A DNA stretch of 64,000 nucleotides from Ascochyta rabiei (Eukaryota; Ascomycota; Dothideomycetes; Pleosporales; Didymellaceae): the NCBI RefSeq assembly GCF_004011695.2, contig NC_082412.1:1894251-1958250 (forward strand), given 5' to 3'. Each line of letters begins with the position of its first letter. Positions within the stretch are counted from its first letter, which is position 1. Of the stretch, positions 47,360-59,900 are shown in pieces. Below the pieces are notes generated by a model. It saw nothing but the letters and a program-made list of their open reading frames with translations. It searched no databases and was not told where the DNA came from. The position numbers were made by a program, and so were the translations under genes.

Positions 47360-48152
47360 ATTAGACTATAGAAACATACCTACAGATATACAGTAACTAG
47401 CAGTAAGACAACTAGGTTTTACTGTTACCTATAGCATAAATTACATATAACAACAAATTGTTAAAAGTAATAGGAGTATTACTATTCTTCTTAAATTATA
47501 GAATGCACCTAAGTTTCTTCACTAGAAATCTAGACACGCAAATTTAGACTAAATTAGTAATATCTTTAGTAATAAGACTAAAAGAAGAACATAAAAAAGT
47601 ACTAGAAAATAGTAGTAGGGCTTAAGAATAAGCAATCTTATATGTTATCTAGAAAAGAAAAATAGCACCTTAGCTAAAAGAGGAGGATAAAGTCTATCTT
47701 CTTACAAAAAACCTTTGCACACGAAGACTAACAAAAAAACTAGACTACGTTAAAGTTAGACCCTTTTTTATTTTTAAGTAGATAAGCCTAGTTATCTATA
47801 GACTTATTCTGCTAAAGGATATATAGATCTATCTAGTGTTCCACATATTACTATTAGAGCTAGCTAACTCTAGAACGCCTATTTATAACAACTTCTATTA
47901 TTAAGATAATAGTGAAGACTAATAGGAAGTTAAAAAAGTAATACAACACTAGAAGGAAGGTAGCTAGAATAAATATCTAGTTAAGTAGTTAGGATACCCT
48001 AACTTAGAAAATATATAGGAACTAATTACGCAACTTATAAACTGCTAGCAGTTATTAAAGCAATTTAAAGAGACTAATCAGGTAGTGCTACGTTGCTCTC
48101 CTAGTACTCTAAGGGCTGGCCTTTAAAGGCGCTCTAGGTACTAGGCAGCAAT
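47360..48152 (+). pseudogene. G2 integrase C-terminus and chromodomain
   Basis: Resumes G2 after copia B. The integrase C-terminal region has LKEEDKVYLLTKNLRTRRLT and the RPFFIFK block. Near 47915-48060 the segment W.EVKKVIQHWKE... and YLVKWLGYPNLENIWE is a chromodomain, which in chromoviruses steers integration to marked chromatin. The end of the reading near 48075-48152 is unclear. Few stops occur in the chromodomain itself when TAG is read as Trp or Gln. Confidence 0.88.
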
Positions 48153-48341
48153 AAGAACTTATCAGACAGATCTAACTTAATGGTTCCTGTCTCTAACTAC
48201 TCCTACTCTTTAATACTGCACTCCTCTACTATAATAGCCTCCCTAGCATAATAGTCTAACAAATCTATTTATTGTTATAACTACTTCCTGCGCATATAAG
48301 CTACACGTAAATCTTCTATAGCTTTTTTAGATATACATAGC
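48153..48341 (+). other. G2 3' untranslated stretch, first piece
   Basis: Non-coding sequence between the G2 chromodomain and the G1b insertion. No motif recognised. Its last five bases (ATAGC, 48337-48341) are the left TSD of G1b. Confidence 0.6.
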
Positions 48342-48599
48342 TGTTAGGCGCTGGGCCTAGGGGTACCTCTAGCAGTCTTAGCGAGCTACCATAGGGCTAG
48401 TCAGCCCAGACTATATAAAGGTGTTAGAGGTTGTTACTAATACTTTAGCAATTAGTCTTGTTACTACATACTACGTACCTTAATACACCTACTATCCTCT
48501 TTAACTCTATCCTTTCTTACAATCGCTTTATATACTCTTTATATTCTAATTACTCTTATATTAAAAGTAAAGATAGACCTAAGCTACTATAAGTCTTAA

Positions 48600-51500
48600 A
48601 CTAAATTATCTAGGCTTACTGTCTTTAGAGAGGGACTAAGACAACCTACCTGTAGGAGAGCTGGTAGAGCGTAAGGTAACACCTCCCTCTGCAGATAAGG
48701 AGATACCTTAACAGACACTAAGTGTCTATAGTGCCTTAAGAGGATCTGTAGGTCCTCTAGGCAGTACACCTTACCCTAGAATCTACATCTATAGGGCAGC
48801 TTCAGCTAAAAAAGGCCAGAATAGCCTAGAAGTAGGTAATTAATAACAGGAGTTAGAAAACTTGCGTAAATAGTTGTAAGAGACAAAAGACTAAAAGGAA
48901 CTTTCCTCTCTTTGTAAACTTAGACGCAAATATAACAAAGAAGATCTAGTACTAATCCTATCTTTCTAAAAAGTACTAGAAGAGGTAAAGAAACTATAAT
49001 CTTCCTTATCTATAAATGTTCTATAACCTAAACCTCTATAGAAGTACATAAAGCATAACTACGCTGAATATAACTATTAGAAGAGAGATTATAAGAGATA
49101 TTTCCTCTAATCTCTAGTTAATTTCCTTATAGAGGAATAAAAGATTACCTTTAGTATAAGGTACCTCTTAGAGAACCTAAAGACGTTGTAGTAGCCCTAC
49201 TACACAACTAACTGCTGTAATTAGCTAACCTAGGAACTAACGTAGCAAGAGCTAAAAAGAATTCTGCTAAATACTCTAGGAACGCTAGCTAAATATAAGC
49301 AAGCAGAGTACAAATCCTTAAAGTAATACAAGTAGTAGAAATCTTAGTCTTCTATAGATCTATTAGACTTTATACGTCTACTATAGGAGGAACTAGGTAA
49401 CTTATATATGCTAGAGCTTTAAGTCCTAGAATATGTTGCTATACTGCTCTCTAGTATATAAAAGAACTTATTCTCTATCCTCTATAATTAAAGGGACACA
49501 ATCCTAAAGGTAGAGGAATAAGCTAATATTATAAACTAGAGCCTGGGTTAGTATAGCTAACAGCCACCTAAGAAGACTCTAGCTAAGGGCAAGATAACTA
49601 ACAAAGGACTATAGAAGCGCTAATTTAGTAACTGTAGGTTAGAGGGGAACACAAAAACCCTAAAAAAGTTATTTAAGTCTAAGAAGTTCTGTAAGGAGCT
49701 AGTAAAGGGCAAAAAGGGCTAAGACGTGCTATATAAGACATAAAACGCATACCTTAAGTGCAGAGAAACTAGTTACTACTGCCCTAACTACCTAAAGCTA
49801 AAGTTAAACTAGAAAGACCCTGCTCTAGATAAGTTAGGAAAAGATAAGAGACCTAAGAGCTAATCTCCTCTCTTATAGCCTATATTAAATTATCTAAGGA
49901 GAGGAAGGAGAATATCTCTCTTTATAAGGTAGTGTACCTAGAATATATATGCCTACTTATAATAAAAGCATCTATAGGTAACGCAGAGAATGTAGAAGCC
50001 CTAATAGATAGAGGGTTATAACTAAACCTAATTTTAGTTCTCCTAGCAGAGGAGCAGGATCTAGAGGTTACACTATTAAATAAAATAGTAGCTAAAGGTG
50101 TAGGCAGAGCAGAATTGCCTATCTATAGAGTAACTACAGCAGAAGTATCTATTATTAACTCCTGTAGAAGACAGGAGGTCTAACAGATACCTTTTGTAGT
50201 TTTAGACCTATAAAGGTACAAGATATACCTTAGATTACCCTAGATTAACTAGACAGACCCTAAGCTAAGCTATTTAAGCTAGCGCATGCTCTTCTAAGGG
50301 AAGAAGTATAAGAGCTCTCCTAAACTAGAGAAAATAGTATTAGAAGATGATAAAGAGTTTAAACGCACTATAAGAAGTCTCTTAGCAGACGTTTATATGT
50401 GTATAGTGAACTTAGTAGGTATATATAACCTAATATCTGCTAAAAAGGGCCTAATTCTAGAAGTGTATTGCAAATATACGTACTTAGAATTAGAGAATAA
50501 TGCTTAGGTCCTACTAGAGTATAGAGAGCATAACCTAGTAATTAATATGGTAGAAGGAGCTACTCCCTCCTACTAACTGTTATACAGACTATCTGCAATA
50601 GAATTAGAGATACTTAGGAGGTATCTGGCAGAATATCTACAACGTGGCTAGATATAACACTTAAGGTTGCTAGTAGAGGCGCCTATTCTCTTTTTAAAGA
50701 AGAAAGATAGTAACCTATAACTATGTATAGACTATAGAGGTCTAAATAAGATAATAGTTAAAAACTACTATCTATTACTACTAATTATAGAGTTACTAGA
50801 ATAACTAACGTAAGCTAAGTTCTATACTAAACTAGATGTACGTAAGGCATATTACTATATCTAAATTAAGAAAGGGAATTAGTAGAAGGCTGCTTTTTAA
50901 ACTAAGTATAGACATTTTAAGTATATAGTAATACTGTTTAGACTTATAAATACTCCTGCCTAATTTTAGGCCTATATAAATAAGGCACTAATAGGATTAG
51001 TTAATATAACTTATATTATGTATTTAGACAACATATTAGTATACTCTAAGACAGAGGAAGACTATATTAGACATGTTAAGGAGGTCTTAGAGAGGCTTTG
51101 TAAGGTAAACCTCTATATGCGCTTAGATAAGTGTAAATAGCACTGTTAACATATAGAGTACCTTAGGTACATAGTCTTACCTAAAGGGGTAAGTATTAAC
51201 CTAGACAGGGTTAAAATAATCTAAGAATAGCTAATCCTGCGTACAGTTTGTAATCGATAAGTATTTATAGGCTTTATAAACTACTATTAGAAGTTTATTA
51301 CAGGGTTTTCTAAATTAGCCTTACTATTAACCTAATTAACCTAGAAAGGGCTAAATTTGGCTAAATCTGGTTAAGTAATAAGGAAGGAGGAGAGTTAGCC
51401 TCTTAAGCTAAGCAAAGAATCCTTGTAAGCTTTCTAGAATATAAAGGATTTATTTATTAACATACCTATCTTAGTTTATTTTATACCTAGGAGACAGACT

Positions 51501-53520
51501 AGGATTAAAGTAGATGCCTCTAGAGGCGCTATCTTAGGAATCCTCAGTTAACTAGTCCTTAGGGAGGGGAAGCTGGCCTAATAGAGGCCTGTAGACTTCT
51601 ATTCAAAAAAGTTAATCTAAGTAGAGTATAACTATAATACTTATAACTAGGAACTCCTTATAATGGTCTAGAGCCTACAGGATTAGTAAAGATACTTAGA
51701 CAGTACCTTCTTTAAGATCTTAACAGATTACTAAAACCTAAAATAGTTTATAGAGATAAAGGTTTTTAGCTATTAGTAAGTAAGGGCATACTTAGTGTTA
51801 TCTAAGTTTAACTTTATAATTACTTATTGCCTAGGGTCTATAAACCCTGTAGATAGACCCTTATAGTGTCCTAATTATATAAGAGAGGTATAAGACCCCT
51901 TATAAAAGTATAATAAGGCTTTTATATAACTGCTTTAGGAGATCCTAACTAGGAGGAACTCTAATGCTCCCCTAGTAGCAGCTATAACCCTTTATTTGTC
52001 TGTTAAAGGAAGAAAGGACATAAGGGATCTTAAAAGAGAAGAATTAAGAAAGAACAGTTACATAGAGCTAACAACAGACTTAGACAACACAGACAAACTC
52101 TCTAGCACTAAAAAATAGTTAAGCAACATTAAAATAGGACAAAAAAACCTAGAAAAAGATAGTATAGCTAAGGAGAAGCGTATCCTACTTATAAGGCTAA
52201 AAGATAAAGTGCGAGTTATTAAAGAACGTCACAATAACCTAATATTAGGACACTTTAGAGCACAAAGGACCTTAGAGAAGATTTAGCGCAGATATACCTA
52301 GAAGGGCATTACTAAGGATGTATTAGACTACTGCTATAACTTCTTAGTATATACGAGATTAACTGCTACCTAACATAAACTATACAGGTTATTACAACCT
52401 TTACTAGTGCTAAGCTAACTATAGGAGGACGTAACAATAGATTTTATTACAGAATTACCCTCTAGTAAGGTGGCTAGGCTAGTGTATAACTCTATACTAG
52501 TAGTAGTGTATAAATTAACTAAAATATCACACTATATACTAGCTAGGGCTAATTAGGATAGAAAAGATCTAGCATATACCTAGATTAGAGAAATTATCTA
52601 CTTACACAGCGCGCTAGCACAAATTATCTTAGATTAGGGGCTGCTAATGAACTTAAAGACGTAGGAAACCTTTAACTACTATTTAAACTTAAGACAAGTC
52701 TTAATATTAGCCTATTATCCCTAGACAGATAGCTAAACAGAAAGGTAAAATTAGACTTTTAAACAGTACTTACATTGATATTATACTCTAGAATAAGATA
52801 ATTAGGCCCGATAGATTTTAATTACAGAATTTATATATAATAATAGCATTTATATATCTATAAATATAACACCTTTCTAAGCCTGTTACAGTATAGATCT
52901 AAGGAGCACAGATTAGCCTACTTTAGCATTAAAAGGCAGAGAATCTCCCCTTACAAAGGAATTAGCTGCTAGAGTTATTGCCTTATAGGCTACCTGTAAA
53001 GTAAATATAGAAAAGTTAAATAAGTATTAAAAGAAACACTTAGATAAGAAACAACTACTAGCACCCTTTAAAGTAGGTAACAAAGTACTAGTCTCTAGTA
53101 AGAATATTAGGACAGTACGCCTAAAAAAGAAGCTAGACTAGAAATACCTAGGACCTAGGACTACTACAGCCTAGATTAGCCCTAGTGCATACAGAGTAGA
53201 CCTGTTAGAATAAAAGGAATCTATCTAGTATTCTATGCGTTACTGCTAGACCTATATATACTAAGAAGTTAACTCCTAATTATATAGGAATAAATACAAG
53301 AACATATAGTTAAAGAGGAAGAGAAGGTATAGGATATAGAAAAAGTCCTTAATAGAAGGTAACTAGACAACAGATAGTAGGAATACCTTATTAAGTAGGA
53401 CAGATTCCCTAACTTAGAAAATTCCTAGGAAATTAGCACAAATCCTTTTAAAGAAGCGCTAAAACAATACTAGAAAATAATAAAGTAACTGCTTAGACTG
53501 CGTAATAAGATGTTAAGGTT
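48600..53520 (+). pseudogene. G1b Gag and Pol remnants
   Basis: Same domains as in G1c. Gag ends in a C-x2-C-x4-Y-x4-C-type knuckle near 49745-49800. Pol has GAPILFLKKKDSNL and YLDNILVYSKTEEDY in RT, the IKVDASRGAILGIL RNase H block, and an integrase with an SRYTLE-like tail more degraded than G1c near 52700-52800. The chromodomain is near 53310-53500. All frames are closed by TAG/TAA. Confidence 0.9.
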
Positions 53521-53883
53521 AAAGTCTAAAAATGGAGTGGACTAAAAAGGCTAAATACCTTTACTTGATTATAATTTTTCCCTACAGGGTTTTTTTAACT
53601 AATAAGTATTTAATAGTTTACGCTAAGGGAAAATATAACCCTACCTTACCCTAAGAAATACAGACTAGCTAAAGCAGACATCTTTTAGCCTATTATAGCT
53701 ATTTCTAACATAAGAATATAAAGAAAGTTATATGCTATATTATATAGTTATAATTATAAGTAAATATAGGAGAATTACTATAGAAGAACACCTTCCTAGT
53801 ATTATTTAGACTATCTAAGAGTGTAATGTACCTAATTGCTATATTAGCCTAAAACTGTCTACTAACTACAAACTTAGGTATTA

Positions 53884-53976
53884 TTAATCTGAACCTTCTA
53901 TTATAGGGAACATCTACTAACTATAACTACTACTACAGGTATAAGTAGTAGCCTTACAACTACTATAAGGCTTCTT

Positions 53977-54011
<35 letters not shown>

Positions 54012-54893
54012 TGGCGGCGGCATGCTCAGCAGCCTCTTGCTCCTCCTGCTCCTCTTAGAGTTAACTAAGTGTCTTTCTAGTGCCTGCAATCTAGTACTTT
54101 AACTATAAAAGAAGTTAGATATTATTAAAATAGGTTAAAACGTGCTATAATACCTTCTTGCAGGGGGTGATAGGAGCGTCTAGATTAGACTTATCACCGC
54201 TCTCCTCTAATAACTTCTTTTGCTTTATCTAAGCCTTAACAGCGCTAGCCTTAGATTAATCTTACTTCTTAACGTAGATGCTGGATAAGGTTAACTTACG
54301 TATGTAAGTGTTGCTATTATAGAGTATAAGCAGCTCTTCCTGTAGTAAATAGTTCCTATAGAGGTTAGATTATGCTATAATAAGCTAAAACGTGTTAGAA
54401 CGTACTCTTAAATCATACCTAGCAACAAGCTAGCCTAGTTAATAATAGACTTGCCTATTGTAGTCTTCTTGTTATTAGATATAGGTGTAGTAGTAGCAGG
54501 TGTTATAGGGGTAGTCTTAACTCTAGCAGCATTAACAATAGCAGTATAAGCAGCTGTAACTAAGCAACAACTAGAGTAAAGGCGCGCTATATTGCTAGAA
54601 AGCCTTGAATAGCTGTTAGTGTACTTATTAGGGCCCTAAATATGATAAAAGAGGCTAAAATAAGCTAAAAAGAGACAAAACACGTACTAATAGGTAATTC
54701 TTATTACTATTGTAACACTCTCTGTACTAGTAGGCCTAGGCGTCCCTATAACGCAGGCTACCCTATAAAGCTAGGTTAGCAGAGAAGCAACAGTCCCTAT
54801 AGACATTACTATTAGCAATATAGTAGAGATATAGCATACAGCACTGCATAGCAGTCCTACTGTTCTTAGCAATGTTAATCCTGTAGCAAGTAG
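53884..54893 (-). pseudogene. Antisense four-exon gene in G1b
   Basis: Same structure as 23761-24769, at an offset of about 30,123. It has ATG near 54893, three introns with GTACGT or GTATTA donors and TCTAAC-type branch sites, and a TAA at 53884. The polyalanine run is longer than in G1c (coded by about eleven CAG-complement codons near 53979-54010). This copy encodes HA-type residues ('AAEHAAA') where G1c has AAKQAAA, so the element copies differ independently of RIP. Confidence 0.7.
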
Positions 54894-55689
54894 GTATTAA
54901 CATAACAGCTATAGCAAATAGTAGTTAGTAACAGTTAGTAATAGTTAGTAGTAGGCAGTAGTAGTTAGGAATAGTCTAAAAAAGTTACTAAGGTGTATTG
55001 TGCGATGCTATCTGCTAAAACGTGTTAGAACGTGCCAGAAAGACCTAGAAAATCCCTTAGCTATCCTTACAAAAGTGCTAGACAGAATAGGTTAGTACTT
55101 ACTAAAATAAAGTAGGATGTAGTAGTAACTAATAAAACTAGGGGTATAGATAGCTTATATGCTGCTAGCTACCTAGTTAGAGCTCTAGCCTGCGCGGGCG
55201 GCTGCCTAGACCCTAGAGGTGAAGTAAGAGGTAAGAGAGAATTTCTGTTTAACTTTTACTAGGTAAAGGCAGAATTAGTATTAAGCCCTATCTAGCCTTA
55301 CAAGGCGTCTAAAACGGCTAAAACTAGTTAGAATTAGCTATAACAGGACAGACAGAGTAAACACATCTAAAGCTAGGCTAAAATAATACAGTATTGCTAA
55401 TTATACTATTGTTTAAGCCAAACAATCTAGGGAAGGGAGGCATTGTTACGCTGGGCCTAGGGGTACCTCTAGCAGTTTTGGCAAGCTACTATAGGGCTAG
55501 TCAGCCCAGACTATATAAAGGTGTTAGAGGTTGTTGCTGATACTTTAGTAATTAGTCTTGTCACTACATACTACGTACCTTAATACACCTGCTATCCTCT
55601 TCAACCCTATCCTCCCTTGTGATCGCTTTGTACACTCTTTATAATAGCGCTTTAGTTTACACCTTATACCTACAGTGGCAAAAGGGTAG

Positions 55690-55845
55690 AGGTTAAATAG
55701 GGGTAGGGTACATCACGTGATGTACCCCTACCCTACCCCTACCCACGCTAATTCCATGCCAAGAGGGTAGGGGTAGGGTAGGGTCTACATGGGGTACGGG
55801 TAGGGGTTAGGTAGGGGTTGGGTAGGGGTTGGGTAGGGTAGGTGT
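55690..55845 (+). repeat. Degenerate GGGGTAGGG tract, potential G-quadruplex former
   Basis: An irregular array of GGGTAGGGG, GGTTAGG and GGGTTGGG units, close to but not equal to the TTAGGG telomere unit. A perfect 22-bp palindrome centred on CACGTG lies at 55706-55727. The complementary C-rich array on the other half is at 56160-56350. Confidence 0.75.
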
Positions 55846-56159
55846 CAGCGTCCAACTCTTTAACTAAAGCAGTTATTGCAAAACCTTGTACTGCAAAAAT
55901 GTAGAACAAGACGAGCGCTTTCAAACGGTCTATATACCGTGAGATTTTGATTAAAACTGGTAGAGCTAGAGCAGTTGTTACGTAGGCCTACGTAGTAACA
56001 ACCTAGGATTTATACAACAACTGCTGTAACTCTACCAGTTATAATTGGAATCTTACGGTATATGGACCGTTTGAAAGCGCTTGTCTTGTTCTACATTTTT
56101 GCAGTACAAAGTTTTGCAATAACAGCTTTAGTTAAAGAGTTACACGCCGACACCTACAG

Positions 56160-56350
56160 GCCCTACTTAGGCCTACCTCTTCCCTACAGACCCTACCCCA
56201 AACCCTACCCTACCCTACCCCTACCCCTGGTCCGTGCGGACTGTACCCTACCCCTACCCTACCTCTACCTAACGTCCGTGCGGACCCTACCCTACCCCTA
56301 CCCCTAGTCCGTGCAGACCGTACCCAACCCCTACCTAACCCTAGGGTACC
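56160..56350 (-). repeat. C-rich telomere-like tract with three hairpin units
   Basis: CCCTACCC-type units are interrupted three times by GTCCGTGCGGAC-like 12-mers (near 56231, 56271 and 56310; the last reads GTCCGTGCAGAC). Each is a five-base-stem hairpin, spaced about 40 bp apart. The left half of the foldback lacks them. Confidence 0.72.
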
Positions 56351-56379
56351 CTCTACCCTTTTGCCAGCGTACTTATACC

Positions 56380-56601
56380 TCTCTTTTATACACACATATA
56401 ACATCTCTTTCTTAGATGCTAGTTAAGTAAACTTAGATTAAGTTACCTTTATGTTATAATGTTACCCTAAGCAAACACAGTTGCTATATTTCCTAGACTA
56501 GATATAAACCTTACATACTTAGTTATACTTTATAAAGGTTTTATATTTCTACACTACAATCTCTCTAAAGGACTTTATAAATTTATATACATAAAAACAG
56601 C
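56380..56601 (+). other. G2 3' untranslated stretch, between the foldback element and the LINE
   Basis: AT-rich non-coding sequence with no recognised motif. It is assigned to G2 by position, because TSDs bound it on both sides. Confidence 0.55.
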
Positions 56602-56999
56602 AAGCTAAACTTAATAATTAATTTATTAATTAATTAATTAATAAGTTTAACATCCTGTGTGAATCTAAGACTATATAAGACGAGAGCAGTTAAGCTACTC
56701 TAGTAATTTAAGGAGCGTGTTTGTAAAAGGTAGTAAATATAGGTTCAGAGTCCTATAGTAAGAGCCTATGCTCTAGGTGGTTAACAGCATTTTTTAGGTG
56801 TCTGTTGTTTATTGTAGGTACCACTTGCGGGTGCTTATTCTAGGGTCTAAAATAAAAGCTAGAGTAGCTAGAATTCCCTAGGTTGTGTAGAGTAGTAGAT
56901 TTATTAAGAGTTGTTGTCCTTATAGGTTGTCCTGCATTATTTTTCTTACTTGTTTGTATTCTTTATAGCTAAGTAGGAGGTATTAAGTTATTTATGTGT

Positions 57000-59900
57000 A
57001 GCTGCAGATACATCTGTTGTTATCTACCTTCTATAGGTTGTGGAGGTATGCTTTATTATATCTATGTCCTAGTTTTAGTTAGTAGTAGGCTTTTGCTATC
57101 TCTTATTTGGTATTTTTAGGTAGTTTTATCCTGTTTGTTAGTCCTAGCCAGTATTTTGCTGCGTAGGTGTCTGTTTTCCTTAGGATTACTTTAGCTTTAT
57201 AGGTAACTAGTTTGTAAACCTATTTGTCTTTTGTAATAGCTTTTACTTAGATTCCAGTTATAGCAATGCTTGTAGCGTTAGAGGTAGGCCTCTTTTTTGT
57301 TGCTTCTTTTGCTAGAAGGTCTGCTTTCTTATTTCCTGCAATGTCTTGGTGGCCAGGGGTCTATTTAAGGCTTATTGTGGCTCCTTTATCTTTAATAGTT
57401 TTAGCTGCCTTTATACAGCGTATTTGCTAAGCTTATCTAGGCTTATTTAAAGGAGTTTTTAGTCTTAGGATAGCTGCCTAGTTGTCTGTAAAGACTTAGA
57501 CGTTCTGTCCTGTAGTAGCTATAGTAGCTGCAATTTTAAAGCCTCTTATTATTCCTTCTAGTTCTCTGTTGTATGCAATTTGGCCTTTACTAATATTATA
57601 GTTTATAGTGTAGATTTCCTTTAGCTCTTAGTTGTAGTCTAGGACTATGATTCCTACTCCTATCCCTAGGCCTCCCTCTACAGAGGAAGCGTCTGTGTAG
57701 ATAGCTAGTAAATTGCTTTCTACTTTCTGTAGCATCTGTGTTTTGTGTGCTTTTACTTCTTCTTCTTTTAGTATTTTTAAGATTTCTGTTTAGTATGCAA
57801 TAGCCTTGTTCTAGGGGCAGAACTAGAAGTCTTTTAGTTTCTCTTCTCTTGTGCTAGGTATAGCTTTTTCTATAGACTGTGTAATTTGCATAAGCTGTGT
57901 AGGAGGTCCTACTCTTAGCCTAGTATAGTTAACCTCTCTTTACTCTGTGCTAGAGTCTAGGTCTGTATTTTATAGGGTAGATTTTAGCTATGTTATAGCA
58001 GTGTAGATAGGGTAGTTCTTTAGGAGCTTCCTCGCTCTAAAGGCGTACTTTCTTATTGTAGTGTTTAGCCTTATTATAGGAGGGGCTAGTGCTGCCTCTA
58101 CCTCCTAGGGAATAATAGGTAAGGTTTAGAAGGTGCCTAAGATTTTCCTAAGTGCTAGGTTCTGTAGTCCTTGTAGTTGTTTTGCTATCCTAGCTTGTTG
58201 CTTCTAGAAGACTTAGCATCTATAGTCTGCTATGCTAGTCACATAGGCCAGGTATATTTGTTAGAGAGCAGTAGGTGTAAGGCCTTTACTGTTGTTTGCT
58301 AGTCTGTACATTCTGTAGAAGGTGTTTCTTGCTTAGCTAATCCTTGTGGCAGCATGCTCCTTAAAGGAGGGCCTGTTGTTAAAGTAGATTCCTAGCCATT
58401 TAACAGTCTTTTTTAGTGTTATAGTAGACCTGTCTAGCAGGGTAAGAGTGTAGATTTCTGCTTTTTAGCTTAAAGTAAAGTAGATAAGTTTAGTTTTTAG
58501 TGCATTAAACTGTATTGCACAGCTAGATCCTTTTGCAAATAGGCTAGCTATATCTCTTTCTAGTAGGCAGATGTTTTTCTTTAGGCTATTAGATAATACT
58601 GTAATAGCTAGGTTGTTTAGGTAGGACAGCGAGTAGTTTGTAATTGACTAGAATAGAGGTCTAATATATATTAGGAACAGAATAGGTAAGACAGGGCTTC
58701 CTTATAGGATTCTAGCGTTTATATTGCTAAATTCTTCTGTTTCTCTATTAAAAGACAGTCGTAGTTAGCGTCTAGAGAGGAAAGATTAGATCTAGGCTAT
58801 TAGGCTGCAGGGTAGCTTTAGTTGTTGTAGGATAGTAAGTAGTTAGCCTAGTAAGACGTGGTTAAAGGCTCCTTTAATGTTTAGGAACACTGTAGTTATT
58901 GTACGCTTTAGTTTTCTTTATTCTTACACTTAGTTTAGCAGCAGTATAGAGGCGTCTATAGCTAATTTTTGTACTCTTCTACCTAGTTATAAAGGGTGTA
59001 GTAGGGTAGTTGTTTTAGCTAGTATGCTAAGCCGTTTAGTAACTAGTCTTTCTGCAACTTTGCCTAGGCAGCTTAGGAGAGTAATCACCCTGTAGGCTTT
59101 AGGGGCTGCATAGTCTAGTTTGTTTAGCTTTTTAGGATAACTCCTGTTACTCTTTTCTAGATTTAAGGGTAGTATCTATAGTTAAATAGTGTAGAGAACA
59201 CATAGAAGAATATGTCTGTTTCTGCTTTATATACTGTAGTAATAATCTCCTAGTTTATTGCATCTGGTCCTAGAGATCTACTTTAGATTTGTGAGAAGCA
59301 GGCGTGTTCTAGCTCTTCTTTAGTAAGGGGTGGCTATTCCTAGCTACCTTCTAGGTAGGTCCTCCACTCTATAGGCTAAGAGGGAGGTAGTCTAGGGAAG
59401 AAAGTCTCTCTTAGTGCTGAGCACTTGCCTTAAAAGGAGTTCTCTATTCCCCTAGGGCCTTATATAGCAGGTATGCTTTAGTTACCTACAGTTCTAGTAT
59501 AGGATAATGCCTTAAAGATTAATTTTATATCCTCTTTTTCTAGGAATTAATTCTAGTAGTTGCGTTTTGCTGCTTTTACTGTTTGTAGGTAGTTATTTCT
59601 AGTAATTAGGTAGTCCCTTTTCTATATGTATGTGGTTGTAGGGCTATTAGCTAGTTCTCTCTGTAGGAGGCGTTGTTTGCTAAGCATGTTTGTCCTTAGT
59701 AGTTTTAGGTCTAGGTTCCACTAAGGTTTGCTTCTTGCACTTGTAGAGCTTTGTAGAATTGTAGTTTTAGCTGCGTTTATTATTACTGTAGTAAGCTCCT
59801 TCCCTATTGCTTCAAGCTGCTTTTCTAGCTCTCTGTCTTCTCCTTAGATTAGGAGTAGAGAGGTGCTAGTAGAGTGTCTAGGGCTTAAAGTATTTAGGGC

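Larger units (their letters stand above)
48342..55643 (+). mobile_element. Complete Ty3/gypsy chromovirus G1b
   Basis: 7,302 bp. The 5' LTR is 48342-48543 and the 3' LTR is about 55445-55643. The perfect TSD is ATAGC (48337-48341 and 55644-55648). Layout is the same as G1c: Gag 48600-49830, protease near 49970, RT 50575-51175 (YLDN near 51020), RNase H 51440-51690, integrase 52200-52890, chromodomain 53310-53500, antisense gene 53884-54893. It is very similar to G1c along its length and equally RIP-mutated, mostly at the same sites. Confidence 0.96.
55671..56371. mobile_element. Foldback DNA element with telomere-like tracts (hAT-like termini)
   Basis: 701 bp. Termini TACAGTGGCAAAAGGGTAGAG and its near-inverse ...CTCTACCCTTTTGCCAGCGTA are flanked by a perfect 8-bp repeat, CTTATACC (55663-55670 and 56372-56379). 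An 8-bp TSD and a CAGTGGCAAAA-type end fit the hAT superfamily, but no transposase is present. The inner ~140 bp of each half (about 55850-55985 and 55988-56150) are inverted copies meeting at the perfect palindrome ACGTAGGCCTACGT (55980-55993). Between these and the termini lie G-rich (left) and C-rich (right) GGGTAGGG-type tracts. There is almost no RIP bias, unlike everything around it. Confidence 0.82.

Noticed and set aside
53901..54089. 62-codon polyleucine open frame on the minus strand
   Set aside because: A frame-shifted reading of the polyalanine exon 4 of the antisense gene; the GCT repeat gives Leu in another frame.
55690..56350. GGGTAGGG tracts as an old interstitial telomere or chromosome-fusion scar
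   Set aside because: Both tracts are bounded by terminal inverted repeats and an 8-bp TSD, so they came in as part of a mobile element. The units are also not TTAGGG.
56062..56404. Two overlapping open frames (56062-56307 + and 56210-56404 -) with Pro-Tyr or Gly-Arg repeats
   Set aside because: Produced by the CCCTACCC-type tract and inverted repeat of the foldback element. No codon structure.
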